Shown: positions 1 to 9,972 of the stretch, piece by piece | Layout of the letters: every line of letters starts with the position of its first letter | Numbering within the stretch: position 1 is the stretch's first letter | Source of the DNA: Terriglobia bacterium | GTDB taxonomy: Bacteria; Acidobacteriota; Terriglobia; UBA7540 | DNA length: 32,536 nt | Reading direction: 5' to 3' | NCBI GenBank assembly: GCA_020073545.1 | Contig: JAIQEZ010000094.1 | Location: 1-32,536 of the forward strand | Made by a program: the position numbers and the translations under genes | The notes under the pieces: model-generated | What the model saw: only the letters and a program-made list of their open reading frames with translations | What the model was told of the DNA's origin: nothing | Database searches by the model: none

Positions 1-3000
1 ATGTGATCCCCGCGCACCTTCAAACCCAGGACCTCTTCAACCCAGGCTCGGTACATCCACGCCGCCGAACCCGTATACCAAGACCAACCACCGTGACCGA
101 TCCGCCCGGGCAATCGGTACACATCAGCTGTGACCACGTAGGGCTCAACCCCGTAGCGCCAGACCGTGTCCGGATCGCGTGCGTGCTCAATCGGGTTGAG
201 CATGCGCAGCATTTTCACCGCACGTGCACCATCCCCTCGACGCGCCATGGCCATGGCGAACCACAGGGCGGCGTGAGTGTACTGGCCTCCGTTCTCCCGC
301 ACCCCTGGAGGGTACCCCTGGATGTATCCGGGTGACGGCTCCGATCTCTCAAAGGGAGGTGCGAGGAGCAGCACCAGACCTTCATCCTCGCGAACGAGAT
401 GTCTCCACGCTGATTCCAAAGCCCTATCTGCGCGATCCGTGTCGGCCGCGCCACTCAGCCAAGCCCAAGATTGGGGCAGGGAATCAATCCTTGCCTCTTC
501 ATTCGCGGAAGAGCCAAGCGGCGTGCCATCGTCGAAGATCGCCCGAAGATACCACTCCCCATCCCATGCTGCTCGCTCGACACGCTGAATCAGCGCATTT
601 CGATCTTGTTGATAGGACTGGCTTAAGTCTGGCCGACCCAGTCGCTCAGACAATTCGGCCATACCCTGAAGCACATCCACCATGAACCACGCCAGCCAAA
701 CGCTCTCGCCCCTGCCCTCAGCCCCCACCAGGTTCATCCCATCGTTCCAGTCCCCTGTTCCCATCAGGGGTAACCCATGGGGCCCAAAGGTCAGACTACG
801 CGTGACAGCACGCTGGCAGTGCTCAAACAACGTGGCGCGTTCTAACGCGACCTCCGGTGTGAAGAACCTCTCGTGCTGATCGTCTTCCAGCGTGGGCCCG
901 TCGAGGAAGGGGACCTCCGTGTGCAAGATTTCCACATCGCCGGTGGTCCGGATGTATTGAGCGACGACGTAGGGCAGCCACAGGGAGTCATCGGAGATCC
1001 GCGAGCGGACACCCGCGCCGCTCGGGGGATGCCACCAGTGCTGGACATCGCCTTCCTTGAACTGACGGCTCGCCCCGAGCAGGATGTGCTGGCGCGCCAG
1101 GTCGGGATACGCGTATAAGAAGGCCATAACGTCCTGCAGTTGATCGCGGAAGCCGAATGCACCGCTGGACTGGTAAAAGGCGGAACGTCCCCAGATCCGA
1201 CAGCTAAGGCTTTGGTACAAGAGCCAACGGTTGATCAGGAAGTCCGCTGCCAGCTCGGGGGTGTGCACTTCGATCGTGCCCAACAGACCATCCCACCAGG
1301 CTTTCGTCTGGCTTAACGCGGTCTCGAGTGCCAAGCCTTCCCGGTAGACTAGAACCCGCTTGCGGACCTCCTGCACCGACTCGGCCTGGCCCAACATGCA
1401 CGTGATCTCAGCCCTCTCTCCAGGAACTAGTTCAACCGTAACCTGCAGTGCCGCACACGGGTCGAATCCCGCCCCCGTCCGACGTGATAGCCCGGTCCGC
1501 TCTATCGCCGCCGGGTTACCCAGCGAGCCGTTGCGCCCAAGGAAGGACGTGCGGTCGCCGGTGTAAGACTCCGCAGGCGGGTTGATGGCCGCGAAGGCGA
1601 TCCGATCCCCATACTCGGGGTGGTAGCGATTCCGAGCGATCAGGGCCTGGACTTCGTCATCCCAGTGGGTCACGACGTGCATCTGGGAGAATTCGCGGTT
1701 CTCGCCCAGTGTCCACTCCACATAATACGTAACCGACAGCTTGCGATGCCTAGAGGAGTCGTTCCTCAACAGCAACCTTTGCAGCTTAATCGGCTCTCCC
1801 CCTTTCTCATCCACCGGAACGAAGACCGTCAGCTCCTGCTCGATCCCATGGCTGTTATGCTCGAAGACCGTGTACCCCGCCCCATGCCTCGCCCGATAAG
1901 CGGTCTCCTCGCGGATCGGCGACGGGGTCGGTGTCCAGTAGACACCGGTCTCCTCGTCCCGGATGTACACCGCCTCAGAGGGTGGATCCATGACGGGGTC
2001 GTTCGACCATTGCGTCAGGCGATTGCGCTGGCTGTTGCCATACCAAGTGAAGCCAGACCCCGTTTCGCTGACCAATGCTCCGAAGGTGGGGTTGGCGATG
2101 ACGTTCACCCAGGGCGCAGGCGTGTGGGTGTTGGGACCGAGATAGATCGCGTATTCACGCCCATCCGGGGTAAAACCGCCCAGGCTGTTGAAGTAGGGCA
2201 GCTCCATGAAGGGCAACGAAGCCGAAGGCTCCCGGGGAGCACGTTTTTTGGCCGCGGGTTCCGACAGCTCGGGAACCTCCGCAGGCACACCTGCTTGCTG
2301 GGGCAGCGTGCCGCGGGCCGCCACCAGCACCACACTCGCCGCGGCCTTGAGTAGTGTCAGGTCTTCCTCTGGGATTTGATCCGCGCTACGCAAGAAAACC
2401 CCGCCAGGCTGATCCATCCCCGTATACGTCGAATGCGCCTGGATCAGGCCCTCGAGTCGTTCACGCAACGGCTGCTCATAGCCGCTAGCCTCCTCGTTGA
2501 GGATCACCAGGTCTGCCATCAACCCGTGCCTTCGCCAATAGGTATGCGCCTGGAGCATCTGACGGACCAGGCTGATGTCCTGCGCCTCACCAATGGTGAC
2601 TAGGGCCATCGGCAAGTCACCCGAGATTCCATAGGGCCACAACCCGGCTTGACCCTTGCGGTTCTCTTCGATGCGCTCGGCGGGAGGGCGAAAGAGCGGG
2701 TTGGGAAACAGTAGGTGGCTGGCTAGCTGCTGGAAGCGGCGAGCTTCGTCGGACTGGATGCGAAGCAATCGCAGCTCAAGCTGGGCAGAAGCCGAGGCGA
2801 AATCCATCGCCCGATCGATTGCACGGGGATCGCTGTACTTACCCGTCAGTCTCAAAACCTGCTGGCGTGTTTCGCCGGCGGCGAGAACCAAGGCAACCTG
2901 GATACGCTGGCCTGGACCAAGACTCAGGCTCTGGCGCAGGCTGAGGATCGGGTCCAGGACAAAACCCTGGCTGTTGCCAAGCTTCTGGAAGACCCCCATC

Positions 3001-6000
3001 GGATTCGCGAGCGTCCGTCCTCGGCCGATGAATCGGCGCCGGTCGGTTTCGAACTGTAAGGCTTCGTCCTCGGCGTGTTCAAGCGTAAGGCGGTGCGCAA
3101 CGCAAATGGGTGGGTCGTCTTCCCCGCGAGGGCGACGGTACGCGAGGAGCGCTTGATGTTTAGGTACCGCCTCAGTTTGGATGAACAGCTTGTTGAAGGC
3201 CGGATGCTGCCGGTCTGCGTTGTGCGGCGCCAGCGAGAGTTCAACGTAGCTCGTGAGATTGAAACGGCGGGTGCGAACGGACCGATTGATCAGGGTGACC
3301 CGCCGAATCTCCACGTCGTCTTCTGGCGAGACGACGACCTCCGTTTCGGTTTGAATGCCGTTGTCGGCGCGCCGGAACACGGCACGGTCGAGCGCGAAGT
3401 TGACGGAGTATGCCGCAACCTTCCCGCCGACTGGGTGATACGTGTTGGACCACACTCGATCCGAGTCGGCCTCATGGATGTAGCAGAAGGTTCCCCACGG
3501 ATCCTGAGTCCGATCCGACCTCCAGCGTGTGATCTCAAAGTCGCCCCAGCGACTGTATCCCCCGCCAGCGTTCGTGATCATCAAGCCATAGCGACCATTG
3601 CAAACGAGTTGGGTTTGGGGCGTGGTTGTATGGGGCGTATCGAATTTGCTCACCGACGGTGCGACTTCGCCGACGCTCTCTGCCAAAGACACTCTCTCTC
3701 GCGTGGAGATGTAGTTCAGCGGAGGCAGGATCGGGATGCGTTCATGAAGCAGGGCCTCAACGGCACGCACGCGTGGGTCGGCATGAAAATGGCGCTGGAT
3801 AGGATTGCCCTGGAGGAAGTTGGTCAGTGACAGGAAACCCATGCCTTGATGATGCGCCATGTAGGCTTGTACGATCACCCCCCGCTCGCCCTCACGACTC
3901 GGCTGACGGCTGAAGTCCATCGCTTCGTAATAGCCGTAATCGTTCAGCAGCCCCAGGCTAACGAGTCGTTTCAGATTCTGCACGCTCTCTCTCGGCGCAA
4001 CGTTCAGCGCCAGAAGGGTGGCATAGGGCGCGACCACGACCTTTTCCTCTAAGCTGCGCTTCAATCCGAGCTCCGGTACACCAAAGGCCTTATATTGATA
4101 GGTCTTGTTGAGGTCCAGATCTCCAAAGGCAGACTCCGAGATCCCCCATGGTACGCGGCGCTTGCGGGCGTAGGTAATGTGGATCGCCACCGCTTCCCTC
4201 GCCGCTTTATCCAGGAGCGAGTTCGCCTGGGAGCGTTGGAAAATCAGCGGCATCAGATATTCGAACAGGGTCCCGGCCCAACTGAGCAGCACTCGGCGCC
4301 GACCGGCTGCACTGTAGGGTCGACTCATGGAAAACCAATGCTCAACTGGGATATCGCCCCGAGCGATGGCGACGAAACTCCCAAGCCGCGCCTCACTCGC
4401 CAAGAGATCGTAGTAGGAGCTATCCAAGCGGCCTTCGGAAACGTTGTAGCCGATTGAGAACAACCGTCGGTCGGGGTCATACAAGAAGCGCATATTGATC
4501 GATTCGGACAACTCGCGTCCGTCCTGGATGAGCTGCTGGCCCAAACCCAGGATTTCACCGGCCAGCCATCTCGATTTTGCGAAGGCCTCCATAAGACGGT
4601 CAAGCCATTCCAAGAGGGGGTCTGCGGCTGAGGGAGCCTCCACACGGATCGATTGGAGGATCGGAATACAGCCGATGTGCCCGTTGGCGAGATCGAGAAG
4701 CGAAGGCGCATGATGCAAGGCTTGGCGGATGGCAAGTAGGGCATTCAGACCCAGCTGGGCGACCTCCTCTTCTGTCTTTTCATCGAGGATTTCGATCCAA
4801 GTGAGATAGCGATCCGTGATCCTTAGCCAAGCCGATACCTGCCCCTCCATCTGCTTGGCCCAATAGGCCGCACCCGCTTCACCGTCGGCGGACTCGCGCG
4901 CCCCATCGGCCAGAGCCCTTACGCTACCCTCCACCCGCCGCAGCTGGCGAAGCGCGTCGGCGATGCGAGCCGGCGGGGCTTCCCACGCGCGCATCAGTTC
5001 GTCGAGGACAGCAGCATCACGACCGGGGATGCCTTCCTGTTGGACGACCTGTTTCAGGATTTCCCCGGTATCCCGCAGGCCTTCAAAGGCTTTCCCATCC
5101 AGGACAGGTGTCTGAATCAGCTCGTCAAGACCATGCTCCAGGACCCATAAGGCACCCAGCAGGTTGCCGCTGTCCACGGCGGACACGTAGCGAGGTTCGA
5201 GAGGGGTAAGGGTCTGAATGTCGTACCAATTCAGCAGATGACCCTCATAGCGCTCCAGTTTGCCGATCGTCTCCATGGTATGGGCCAGCTTTTCGACGAC
5301 CTGATCCCCCGTCATATACCCGAAATCATGTGCGGCTAGGGCGCTGAGCATCCAGAGACCGATGTTGGTTGGACTGGTACGCATCGCCAGTGGCTTCTGA
5401 GGGGACACTTGGTAGTTGTCCGGTGGAAGCCAAGACGTGTCATCGCTGACAAAGTCCGAGAAATAGCGCCAGGTTCGTCGTGCAATCTTCCTCAGGAAGC
5501 GCAGATCCTTTTCAGGCAGCAGGAGTTGTTCTTGCTTCGCCTGCGGTTGAAGGTTCAAGAGCCAACCGATCAGAGGGGATAGGAACCACAAGACGAGCCA
5601 GGGGCTGGCCATCGCAAGGCTGGATGGCATCCAGCGCTGCACGGCCCAACCCACGATCCCACTGAATATGCTCGCCAGGCCCAAAGAAGCTACAAACAAT
5701 GGCTGCCGACGCGGGGCACTCCCATGGGTCACCTGGGCCGAAGTCCACTCGAGCAACCCACGGCGAGAGATGAGGCGGCGATACCAGACCCGCAGAATGG
5801 CATCCAGAGCCAGCCCGGCCTGGTGCGGAAGCAGCGCAGCATCAGCAATCGTCCGCAGCAGGTCGTGCGCCACCTTCGAGAAGGAGAAGCTCTTCAGCCC
5901 CTGGCGGGTGGTCGCCATTGTGAAGGGCTGCGCCAAAGGCTGGAAGAGCAACTGCACGGCGACCACAAGCGTAGAGATCCACCCGATCTGAGGAGAAGTC

Positions 6001-8951
6001 AGCCAGCAGGCTATGAGCAAGCCCAGGCTGGTCGTGGGTACCAGGCTCCGGCGCAAGTTGTCAAAAACCTTCCAACGGTCGAACCAGGAGAGCAGGTTTG
6101 GCCCTCGCCGTCCTCCAGGTTGGGGAACCCGCGGCAAAATCCAATCCGCGATCTGCCAATCACCGCGAATCCAACGATGTTGCCGGCGGGTGTAGCTCAG
6201 GTAATCCTGCGGGAACTCATCATAGAGCTCAATATCACTGGCCAGGCCCACTCGGACGTGAGCGCCTTCAATCAAGTCATGGCTCAGCAAGCACTCTTCA
6301 GGAAACCTCCCAGACAGCACTCGACTGAAGGCGCGCACATCGTAGATACCCTTGCCATGGTAGGAACCTTCACCGGCGAGATCCTGATTGACATCGGAAA
6401 CGGCCTTGGTGTATGGGTCAATTCCTATCGCGTCCGCGAAGAGTCGACTGAAAGGCGAGGCACTCGTGCTCGGCAGGGAAGGGCTCACGCGCGGTTGGAT
6501 GATTGTGTAGGAGCCGGCCAGAATCCTGCCTGCGGCATCGAAGCGCGGCTGGTTTAGAGGGTGTGCCAGGGTCTCGATCATCCTGCGGGCAGTGCCAAGA
6601 GGCAGGTGTGTGTCGCTGTCTAACGCGATGACGAACCTCACATTGGACAGATGATCTGGGTCGCCGACGTATGCCAAACGGTCGGCATCTTCAGGTCGCG
6701 TTCCATCGATCAGACGATTGAGTTCTTCTATCTTCCCGCGTTTGCGTTCCCAACCGATAAATTTCTGCTCGGATTCACTCCACGTGCGGTCCCGATGGAA
6801 AAGGAAGAAACGCTCATCACCATACCGATGGTTGAGGGTTTCGAGGCTCTCGGTCACAGTCTGGAGCAGTCTTCCGTCGTCCTCACGATGCGCCTGATCC
6901 GAATCGGTGTAGTCCGTGAAGAGGCTGAAGAGCAGATTGCCTTCTTTGTTGGCCAGGTACCGGATTTCTAACTTCTCCACCTCTGCCCGGATCGTTTCCG
7001 CGTCCCTCAGCAGCACGGGCACAACGACCAACGTTCGAAATGCGTCAGGAATGCCCGAAACCCCGAAATCCATCTTGGGAAGGGCTCGGGGTGGAAGTAG
7101 CCGCATGACGAGGTAATTCAAAACCTCGAGCGCGAGTTGGCTGACGGGGATCAGCAAAAGGAGGGCGATCACAAGCCGGATCCCGGGCGTCTGTCCGCGC
7201 AGACCAAGCAGGACGATCAAGGAGATGAATACAGCGGAGAAGAAGCTGAGCCCAAGAAAGTACACTGCAGAATGATGGCGGTACACCCACTGCAGGACGC
7301 GGAAACGGGGAGCCTCATGGCAGCGTATGAGCCGCGCAAGCTCGCGCCTTCCTTCACCAATCAGATAGGTCCCGACGTGGATCCTCCGGTCATCTTCCGT
7401 CGCTTCACGTGCGGCTTGCGTAGCTAGCTCGATGGCGCGTTGTGCGACTTGGTCTTCCGCCTGACCGGACCGACGCGCGAGCTCTTCAATCGCACGGCGA
7501 TACCGATCGCGCGTGTCGAAATCTATCTTGGGATAAACACCGGATGGATCCAGCCGAAGCAACCGCTCCACGCGGCTGAGCTGCCCGAAGATCCGTCTCC
7601 AATCCAACAGGGTGAGCTGTCGCAAGCTGGTAAACGCATTCCCAATCGATATCTGATCCTTCGTCTGGCGGTTTTGCTCACGCAGGTTGAGCTCGCTCAG
7701 GGGCTTGTGGTAAGTGCGCTCCAGCCAGCTCTGGACCGGCGCTAACGCGGCGTCTTCGTCGTAGAGATGATCGACCAGTTGAGAAGCGAAATAAGGGCTC
7801 GGGCTGGGTTGGGTTGCGGCAAGTTCTGCCAGGATGGAGAAGAGCCGGTTGGGATCTCGCCGGTTGGCCGTAATGAGCCTGTTCGCCCAGAAGTCGGCGA
7901 TCTCACGTTCCCGCAGCTCGGTCAGAGCGCTGGCGGCGAGATCCTGGATGCTCTCAATCAACGCGGTGCGCAGCATCTGGGGGACAGCCCAGAGTTCGCC
8001 AATCGTCAGCGTGCGCACAGATTGATAAGCCTCAATAAATGCAAGGATGTTCTCCCGGTCTAGGCGCGATTCCGTATAGGAGACGAATTCCTTCGCCAGA
8101 CCGTAGATGCGCGGCAGACCCCGGTAGGGCTCGTTGGCGAGTGCCGGCAGCCCCTCGTAAAAACGCCGAGGAAGGTTCAGCTGAACGTCGCGGGCGTTGC
8201 TCTCGATGACATACTCATTATCGAGTATCCACTCGGCGGTCGGACGCACACCCCGTTCCAGTCGACTCGCTTCGGAGAGATCCGAGCATACCTGATGGAC
8301 CCATTGACGGGCCTTTTCGAGCCGCTCGAGCAGTTCGGTGTTCCGCTGCGGATTGGGGTCCATTTCGTGGTCCGCGGCCAGGCGCTGGGCATGCTCCTGG
8401 ATCTGCGCCGGAGAGAGCGGCACCCCACGGCTTCGCACATCTCCAGTCGGATTCTCGCGCTTCGGATGCAGGACGAAGACCGCAGGCGGGATGTCGCCGC
8501 TCTCTCGAAGCACCACCACTGGGAACCGCATTGTCTCAATCGACGCCTGGAGGATCAGGACGGTCTCCTCGGACACCAACCAACGTGCGTGATCCTCAAG
8601 CAGCCTTCGTTCCAGACCGTACTTCGATCGTCGTATCCACACCCCAGCGAAGAGGGTTCCGATGAATCCACCCACAAGGGTCGAAATCAGGGCAGAAACG
8701 CCTCCGCTCAGAATCGGCTCCGGCCAATGAAGGCCTATGAATGCAACTCCGGCGAGGACCCCGAACAGGATGAAAGCCAGGGTCGCACCGAAAGCCCGCC
8801 GCCAAAGGAAGGGGTCCCTTGTACGCACATTTCCATCCGCGGTCTTGCTCACCAATGCGGCGCGGCGGAAACCCTTCCTCTGCAACTTTCTGAGGGCTCC
8901 GCGAGCTTCATCTCGTTTTGCGAAGTAGCCTATGAGGATGCCTGCTTCCAT
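1..8951 (-). CDS. Cyclic beta-glucan synthase (GT84 / glycoamylase-like / GH94), 3' end outside window
   Basis: This giant inner-membrane enzyme of the NdvB/ChvB family makes cyclic (normally beta-1,2) glucan from UDP-glucose; GT84 polymerises and GH94 controls chain length. The frame is open for 2,983 codons and lacks only the extreme C-terminus, which fits a family of about 2,800-2,900 residues. Start 8951 is chosen because AAGGA lies 6 bases upstream; ATGs at 8966 and 8993 are in frame but have no such site. Residues 1-100 look like a YflT/DUF1269-type segment followed by a transmembrane hairpin. A GT84 core follows, with transmembrane pairs before and after it, the IALDSDT motif near residue 774 and QHRW near 925. 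A glycoamylase-like domain contains ESAFGDLD near 1607. GH94 carries GDWNDGMN near 2734, whose Asp is the expected catalytic acid. The linkage made cannot be read from sequence. Confidence 0.93.
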   Translation of the reverse strand, partial: MEAGILIGYFAKRDEARGALRKLQRKGFRRAALVSKTADGNVRTRDPFLWRRAFGATLAFILFGVLAGVAFIGLHWPEPILSGGVSALISTLVGGFIGTLFAGVWIRRSKYGLERRLLEDHARWLVSEETVLILQASIETMRFPVVVLRESGDIPPAVFVLHPKRENPTGDVRSRGVPLSPAQIQEHAQRLAADHEMDPNPQRNTELLERLEKARQWVHQVCSDLSEASRLERGVRPTAEWILDNEYVIESNARDVQLNLPRRFYEGLPALANEPYRGLPRIYGLAKEFVSYTESRLDRENILAFIEAYQSVRTLTIGELWAVPQMLRTALIESIQDLAASALTELREREIADFWANRLITANRRDPNRLFSILAELAATQPSPSPYFASQLVDHLYDEDAALAPVQSWLERTYHKPLSELNLREQNRQTKDQISIGNAFTSLRQLTLLDWRRIFGQLSRVERLLRLDPSGVYPKIDFDTRDRYRRAIEELARRSGQAEDQVAQRAIELATQAAREATEDDRRIHVGTYLIGEGRRELARLIRCHEAPRFRVLQWVYRHHSAVYFLGLSFFSAVFISLIVLLGLRGQTPGIRLVIALLLLIPVSQLALEVLNYLVMRLLPPRALPKMDFGVSGIPDAFRTLVVVPVLLRDAETIRAEVEKLEIRYLANKEGNLLFSLFTDYTDSDQAHREDDGRLLQTVTESLETLNHRYGDERFFLFHRDRTWSESEQKFIGWERKRGKIEELNRLIDGTRPEDADRLAYVGDPDHLSNVRFVIALDSDTHLPLGTARRMIETLAHPLNQPRFDAAGRILAGSYTIIQPRVSPSLPSTSASPFSRLFADAIGIDPYTKAVSDVNQDLAGEGSYHGKGIYDVRAFSRVLSGRFPEECLLSHDLIEGAHVRVGLASDIELYDEFPQDYLSYTRRQHRWIRGDWQIADWILPRVPQPGGRRGPNLLSWFDRWKVFDNLRRSLVPTTSLGLLIACWLTSPQIGWISTLVVAVQLLFQPLAQPFTMATTRQGLKSFSFSKVAHDLLRTIADAALLPHQAGLALDAILRVWYRRLISRRGLLEWTSAQVTHGSAPRRQPLFVASLGLASIFSGIVGWAVQRWMPSSLAMASPWLVLWFLSPLIGWLLNLQPQAKQEQLLLPEKDLRFLRKIARRTWRYFSDFVSDDTSWLPPDNYQVSPQKPLAMRTSPTNIGLWMLSALAAHDFGYMTGDQVVEKLAHTMETIGKLERYEGHLLNWYDIQTLTPLEPRYVSAVDSGNLLGALWVLEHGLDELIQTPVLDGKAFEGLRDTGEILKQVVQQEGIPGRDAAVLDELMRAWEAPPARIADALRQLRRVEGSVRALADGARESADGEAGAAYWAKQMEGQVSAWLRITDRYLTWIEILDEKTEEEVAQLGLNALLAIRQALHHAPSLLDLANGHIGCIPILQSIRVEAPSAADPLLEWLDRLMEAFAKSRWLAGEILGLGQQLIQDGRELSESINMRFLYDPDRRLFSIGYNVSEGRLDSSYYDLLASEARLGSFVAIARGDIPVEHWFSMSRPYSAAGRRRVLLSWAGTLFEYLMPLIFQRSQANSLLDKAAREAVAIHITYARKRRVPWGISESAFGDLDLNKTYQYKAFGVPELGLKRSLEEKVVVAPYATLLALNVAPRESVQNLKRLVSLGLLNDYGYYEAMDFSRQPSREGERGVIVQAYMAHHQGMGFLSLTNFLQGNPIQRHFHADPRVRAVEALLHERIPILPPLNYISTRERVSLAESVGEVAPSVSKFDTPHTTTPQTQLVCNGRYGLMITNAGGGYSRWGDFEITRWRSDRTQDPWGTFCYIHEADSDRVWSNTYHPVGGKVAAYSVNFALDRAVFRRADNGIQTETEVVVSPEDDVEIRRVTLINRSVRTRRFNLTSYVELSLAPHNADRQHPAFNKLFIQTEAVPKHQALLAYRRPRGEDDPPICVAHRLTLEHAEDEALQFETDRRRFIGRGRTLANPMGVFQKLGNSQGFVLDPILSLRQSLSLGPGQRIQVALVLAAGETRQQVLRLTGKYSDPRAIDRAMDFASASAQLELRLLRIQSDEARRFQQLASHLLFPNPLFRPPAERIEENRKGQAGLWPYGISGDLPMALVTIGEAQDISLVRQMLQAHTYWRRHGLMADLVILNEEASGYEQPLRERLEGLIQAHSTYTGMDQPGGVFLRSADQIPEEDLTLLKAAASVVLVAARGTLPQQAGVPAEVPELSEPAAKKRAPREPSASLPFMELPYFNSLGGFTPDGREYAIYLGPNTHTPAPWVNVIANPTFGALVSETGSGFTWYGNSQRNRLTQWSNDPVMDPPSEAVYIRDEETGVYWTPTPSPIREETAYRARHGAGYTVFEHNSHGIEQELTVFVPVDEKGGEPIKLQRLLLRNDSSRHRKLSVTYYVEWTLGENREFSQMHVVTHWDDEVQALIARNRYHPEYGDRIAFAAINPPAESYTGDRTSFLGRNGSLGNPAAIERTGLSRRTGAGFDPCAALQVTVELVPGERAEITCMLGQAESVQEVRKRVLVYREGLALETALSQTKAWWDGLLGTIEVHTPELAADFLINRWLLYQSLSCRIWGRSAFYQSSGAFGFRDQLQDVMAFLYAYPDLARQHILLGASRQFKEGDVQHWWHPPSGAGVRSRISDDSLWLPYVVAQYIRTTGDVEILHTEVPFLDGPTLEDDQHERFFTPEVALERATLFEHCQRAVTRSLTFGPHGLPLMGTGDWNDGMNLVGAEGRGESVWLAWFMVDVLQGMAELSERLGRPDLSQSYQQDRNALIQRVERAAWDGEWYLRAIFDDGTPLGSSANEEARIDSLPQSWAWLSGAADTDRADRALESAWRHLVREDEGLVLLLAPPFERSEPSPGYIQGYPPGVRENGGQYTHAALWFAMAMARRGDGARAVKMLRMLNPIEHARDPDTVWRYGVEPYVVTADVYRLPGRIGHGGWSWYTGSAAWMYRAWVEEVLGLKVRGDH

Positions 8952-9748
8952 TCTCCGTCCTTGCATCACCACTTGGTCTAAGCTTTTAAGCATTGCGGTG
9001 GATTTCACTGGATGGGAATCTACGACGCAACGCTACCAGTATATCGTCTTGTGGTGTCGCTGGCCTATGCGTGAATTCTCGATTTCAACTTTGTTCCACA
9101 TCATACCCCGTATGGTCAAGAAACTCATGGCTACCAGTTGTCGATTAATTTCGGCAGGCTCAGTCACCGCCGAGCTTCCGCAAAGTGCATGAGTGGGGAA
9201 TTGTTTTGCCAACTACGACGTGGGGCTTAGAAGTGATCTGCGAGTCGCTTCGGGTGGGGCTATCCTCCGTCGCACCAAATGGGACGTCACAAACGCCGCA
9301 GGGTAGAGCGAAGTCGCTCAACTCCTGTATCGTCACCCACTCGGAAACCATTCTCGCGGGGTCTCATTGGGCCTGCCACCAGTCCGATAGTGTCCGAGTA
9401 CGCCGTCATCCAAGCACAACCGTCAGAAATGACAGCGCAGACCACATCCGCGGTTTGCCGACTATACCTCCAACTGCCCTTGGCAGTCGGGGGGCCGCCG
9501 CATTTACTGTCAGGGAAGGGCGTATCTCAGGTCTAGGCGGTTATCGCCCCCATTCGGGAATGGGCGACCGAGTGCACCTTATGGACCGGGAGTTCTGCCT
9601 CCAAACCGGCTCCTCGGGCAATGCTCGCGGCAGTGCAGGGGGTAGCCAACCGCACGATACTGATGAGTCGTGGTGGACTTGAGGGGGCTCAGCCTCCTGA
9701 CCCATTAGTTGCAAATTAAGCATGGAAAACGCATCTTGTTGATTTGTC
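8952..9748. other. Intergenic stretch, no convincing gene
   Basis: About 800 bases upstream of the glucan synthase. Several short frames are open (the longest is 9185-9682 on plus), but their translations are low-complexity, Ser/Thr/Arg/Gly-rich and match no family I recognise, and none has a ribosome site. The part next to 8951 should hold the glucan synthase promoter, which I cannot place. The part from about 9680 onward grades into the att-arm-like sequence described separately. Confidence 0.5.
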
Positions 9749-9820
9749 TAGTTTCTTCCTACGCTAAATGTGATGGTTTTGCACGGTATTCGTCAGGCCT
9801 CGTTCCCAAGTTGTTCCCAG
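9749..9820. other. Att-arm-like sequence, left end of candidate island
   Basis: This segment aligns without gaps to 21650-21715, at roughly two thirds identity over 64 bases by my hand count. Both contain TCCTACGCT followed by a GCACG-TATT-CAGG pattern. Both end in a pair of 6-base direct repeats 11 bases apart: GTTCCC at 9802 and 9813 here, GTGGCC at 21701 and 21712 there. The second copy lies immediately beyond a tRNA-Pro 3' half next to an integrase, so this copy is read as the arm of a related attachment site. No tRNA remnant is recognisable to its left. Confidence 0.4.
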
Positions 9821-9972
9821 GTGTCTGGGGCGAACCCCTATAGTGAGACAAATTGATTGGGCACACCTGCCTTTTTTTCATTGAGCCTTCCGCGTATCTG
9901 AAAGCAGGGGATGGGGTCTGGGGAAGGGGACGGCGATTGAGTCCCCTTTTCCGGCCACCACTTTAGAAACCC

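Noticed and set aside
1620-6557. Long plus-strand open frames (1620-2354, 3075-3830, 5724-6557) that could look like genes
   Set aside because: They lie antisense to the continuous glucan synthase frame, show no family motifs or ribosome sites, and are explained by GC-rich codon shadowing.
9185-9682. A 165-codon plus-strand frame upstream of the IS3 element
   Set aside because: Low-complexity translation, no ribosome site and no recognisable domain; treated as chance.
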